Shown in pieces: positions 63,185-64,000 of a stretch of 64,000 nt of DNA; the stretch's first letter is position 1, and each line of letters begins with the position of its first letter. The position numbers were made by a program, and so were the translations under genes. The notes beneath the pieces were generated by a model, which was not told the origin of the DNA, did no database searches, and saw only the letters and a list, made by a program, of their open reading frames with translations. Location of the stretch: the NCBI RefSeq assembly GCF_000688375.1, contig NZ_JIAF01000004.1:1240001-1304000 (forward strand), written 5' to 3'. The DNA comes from Prevotella sp. HUN102 (lineage in GTDB: Bacteria > Bacteroidota > Bacteroidia > Bacteroidales > Bacteroidaceae).

Positions 63185-63250
63185 CATTCTTCGCAAGATT
63201 GCAGCGCATTCTTCGCAAAAATGCAATGCAATCTTCGCACGTTTGGAAAC
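63185..63250. repeat. 22-nt periodic array, copy F (3 units)
   Basis: Units start at 63185, 63207 and 63229 with cores CATTCTTCGCA (two) and CAATCTTCGCACG. The last two are identical to copy D. The 659-base gap between the RDD gene and the tRNA contains only this array and the terminator at 63534. Confidence 0.8.
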
Positions 63251-63533
63251 GAAGGTTTTGATGACTGGTTATCAATGGTTTAGCGAAGCTATAAAGAGGT
63301 TGGGGAAATAAAATAGAATGCGTGCAAGTTTGAATGTAAATCCGTATGAAGTCCTGTTATTTCAAGTTTGCCTTTTGCTTGTTTTCCTGTGCCTTAAGGG
63401 AAGATGTGCTTTAAAGTACATTCACTTGCTGTCTCTTGTGGCTCGGGTGTAGGCTTATCTTGCATTCAGATTTTTATTAGCTTGCCTGTGTGTATTATAA
63501 TAATGTTGGAATAAGTCAGATGTTTGGAAAAAC

Positions 63534-63567
63534 AAAAAGAGTAACAAATTCCTTTGTTACTCTTTTC
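63534..63567 (-). terminator. Terminator after tRNA-Met
   Basis: AAAGAGTAACAAA (63536-63548) and TTTGTTACTCTTT (63553-63565) form a 13-bp stem with a 4-base loop, immediately after the tRNA 3' end on the minus strand. Confidence 0.9.
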
Positions 63568-63569
63568 GT

Positions 63570-63642
63570 AGCGGGACGGGGCTACGATCCCCGGACCTCC
63601 GGATTATGAATCCGACGCTCTAACCAACTGAGCTATCCCGCC
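63570..63642 (-). tRNA. tRNA-Met (CAU)
   Basis: A full cloverleaf folds on the minus strand: acceptor GGCGGGA/TCCCGCT with A73, D arm GCTCAGTTGGTTAGAGC, anticodon stem TCGGA/TCCGG around loop TTCATAA (anticodon CAT), and T stem CGGGG/CCCCG. CCA is not encoded. The loop and stems fit elongator Met more than initiator; a lysidine-modified Ile2 tRNA is the alternative. The T loop reads ATCGTAG with A at position 54. Confidence 0.93.
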
Positions 63643-63742
63643 GAAATATGCTTCCTTTTCAAAAGCGATTGCAAAGTTATTAAAAAAAAATGAACCACAC
63701 AAATTTATTTGTAAAAAATGTTTGGGTGTCAATGAAAAAACT

Positions 63743-63750
63743 TATATTTG
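63743..63750 (+). promoter_or_regulatory. Promoter for the START-like gene
   Basis: TATATTTG matches the -7 consensus 29 bases before the ATG at 63780, with TTTG at 63721-63724 as a slightly close -33 box (18-bp spacer). Confidence 0.65.
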
Positions 63751-63779
63751 CAAAAAATACTTTTGACAAGGCACTTAAT

Positions 63780-64000
63780 ATGAAAGAGAAAATAGAATTG
63801 GACTACGAACTGAAGTCAAATTCGGCGACCTTTCTCTGGCCGTTGATAAGTACGGATGCGGGACTCAAGAAATGGCTGGCTGACGATGTGCAGACTACTG
63901 ATGACGGAATGATGTTTACTTGGGGAAATCCTCACAAACACACAGAGACATACACGGCACAGATTCTGACAATGGTAAAGAAAGAGCGTGTCCGTTTCTT
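63780..64000 (+). CDS. START-like/SRPBCC domain protein (partial)
   Basis: The first 73 codons are visible, with KIELDYELKSNSATFLWPLISTDAGLKKWLADDV and then FTWG..HKHTETY. This is the start of an AHSA1/START-like ligand-binding domain of about 130 residues common in Bacteroidetes. The gene runs off the right edge. Ligand and role are unknown. Confidence 0.7.
   Translation, partial: MKEKIELDYELKSNSATFLWPLISTDAGLKKWLADDVQTTDDGMMFTWGNPHKHTETYTAQILTMVKKERVRF

Overview
The window looks like Bacteroidales DNA, most likely Prevotella or a close relative. The evidence is the repeated -7 promoter box TAnnTTTG, the absence of strong Shine-Dalgarno sites, an nrfHA-resB locus, a MoxR/DUF58/DUF4129/DUF4350/SpoIIM membrane operon, and an AICAR-transformylase-only PurH relative. 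The species call is inference from gene content. No database was searched.

Positions 1 to about 32,649 are most of a Mu-like transposable prophage whose left end lies outside the window. In order it holds: a leftward LexA/CI-type repressor and an operator-studded early promoter; early rightward genes (a truncated copy of the transposase N-terminus, the MuA-type transposase, a MuB-type ATPase, a RecA-like ATPase, two CxxCxGxG mini-proteins, a Gp16/GemA relative, a Gam relative); two morphogenesis genes; a small-RNA-like element; an inverted leftward block (MuF-type head protein with a toxin-like C-terminus, portal, gp36-like, large and small terminase); a divergent control region with tandem dyad repeats; and a rightward late block (protease/scaffold, capsid, amidase, overlapping lysis genes, tail tube, tail chaperones, tape measure, tail tip and fibres). 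Behind the tail terminator lies a cargo-like segment with a small HTH protein, a D12-class adenine methyltransferase and an unrecognised thymidylate-synthase-fold enzyme carrying the Asn-to-Asp change typical of dCMP-specific members. Three direct repeats, the probable transposase sites, mark the right end.

The prophage sits inside the host resB gene, whose reading frame stops on prophage DNA. Upstream in the same operon, nrfA and nrfH each carry an apparent frameshift, so the cytochrome c nitrite reductase locus looks dead.

From 36 kb to the end the DNA is ordinary chromosome: a divergent phosphoethanolamine transferase/PAP2 phosphatase pair (lipid A remodelling), a split 5'-nucleotidase, rplS, a PurH-type transformylase, pgeF, obgE, adk, hpt, NAD(P)HX repair, class II aldolase, aquaporin, a HAD phosphatase, a membrane-anchored MutS-like ATPase, the MoxR/DUF58 operon, an RDD protein, tRNA-Met(CAU) and a partial START-like gene. 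Six intergenic gaps in this part carry a family of arrays with strict 22-nt periodicity, absent from the prophage, which I cannot assign to any described element.
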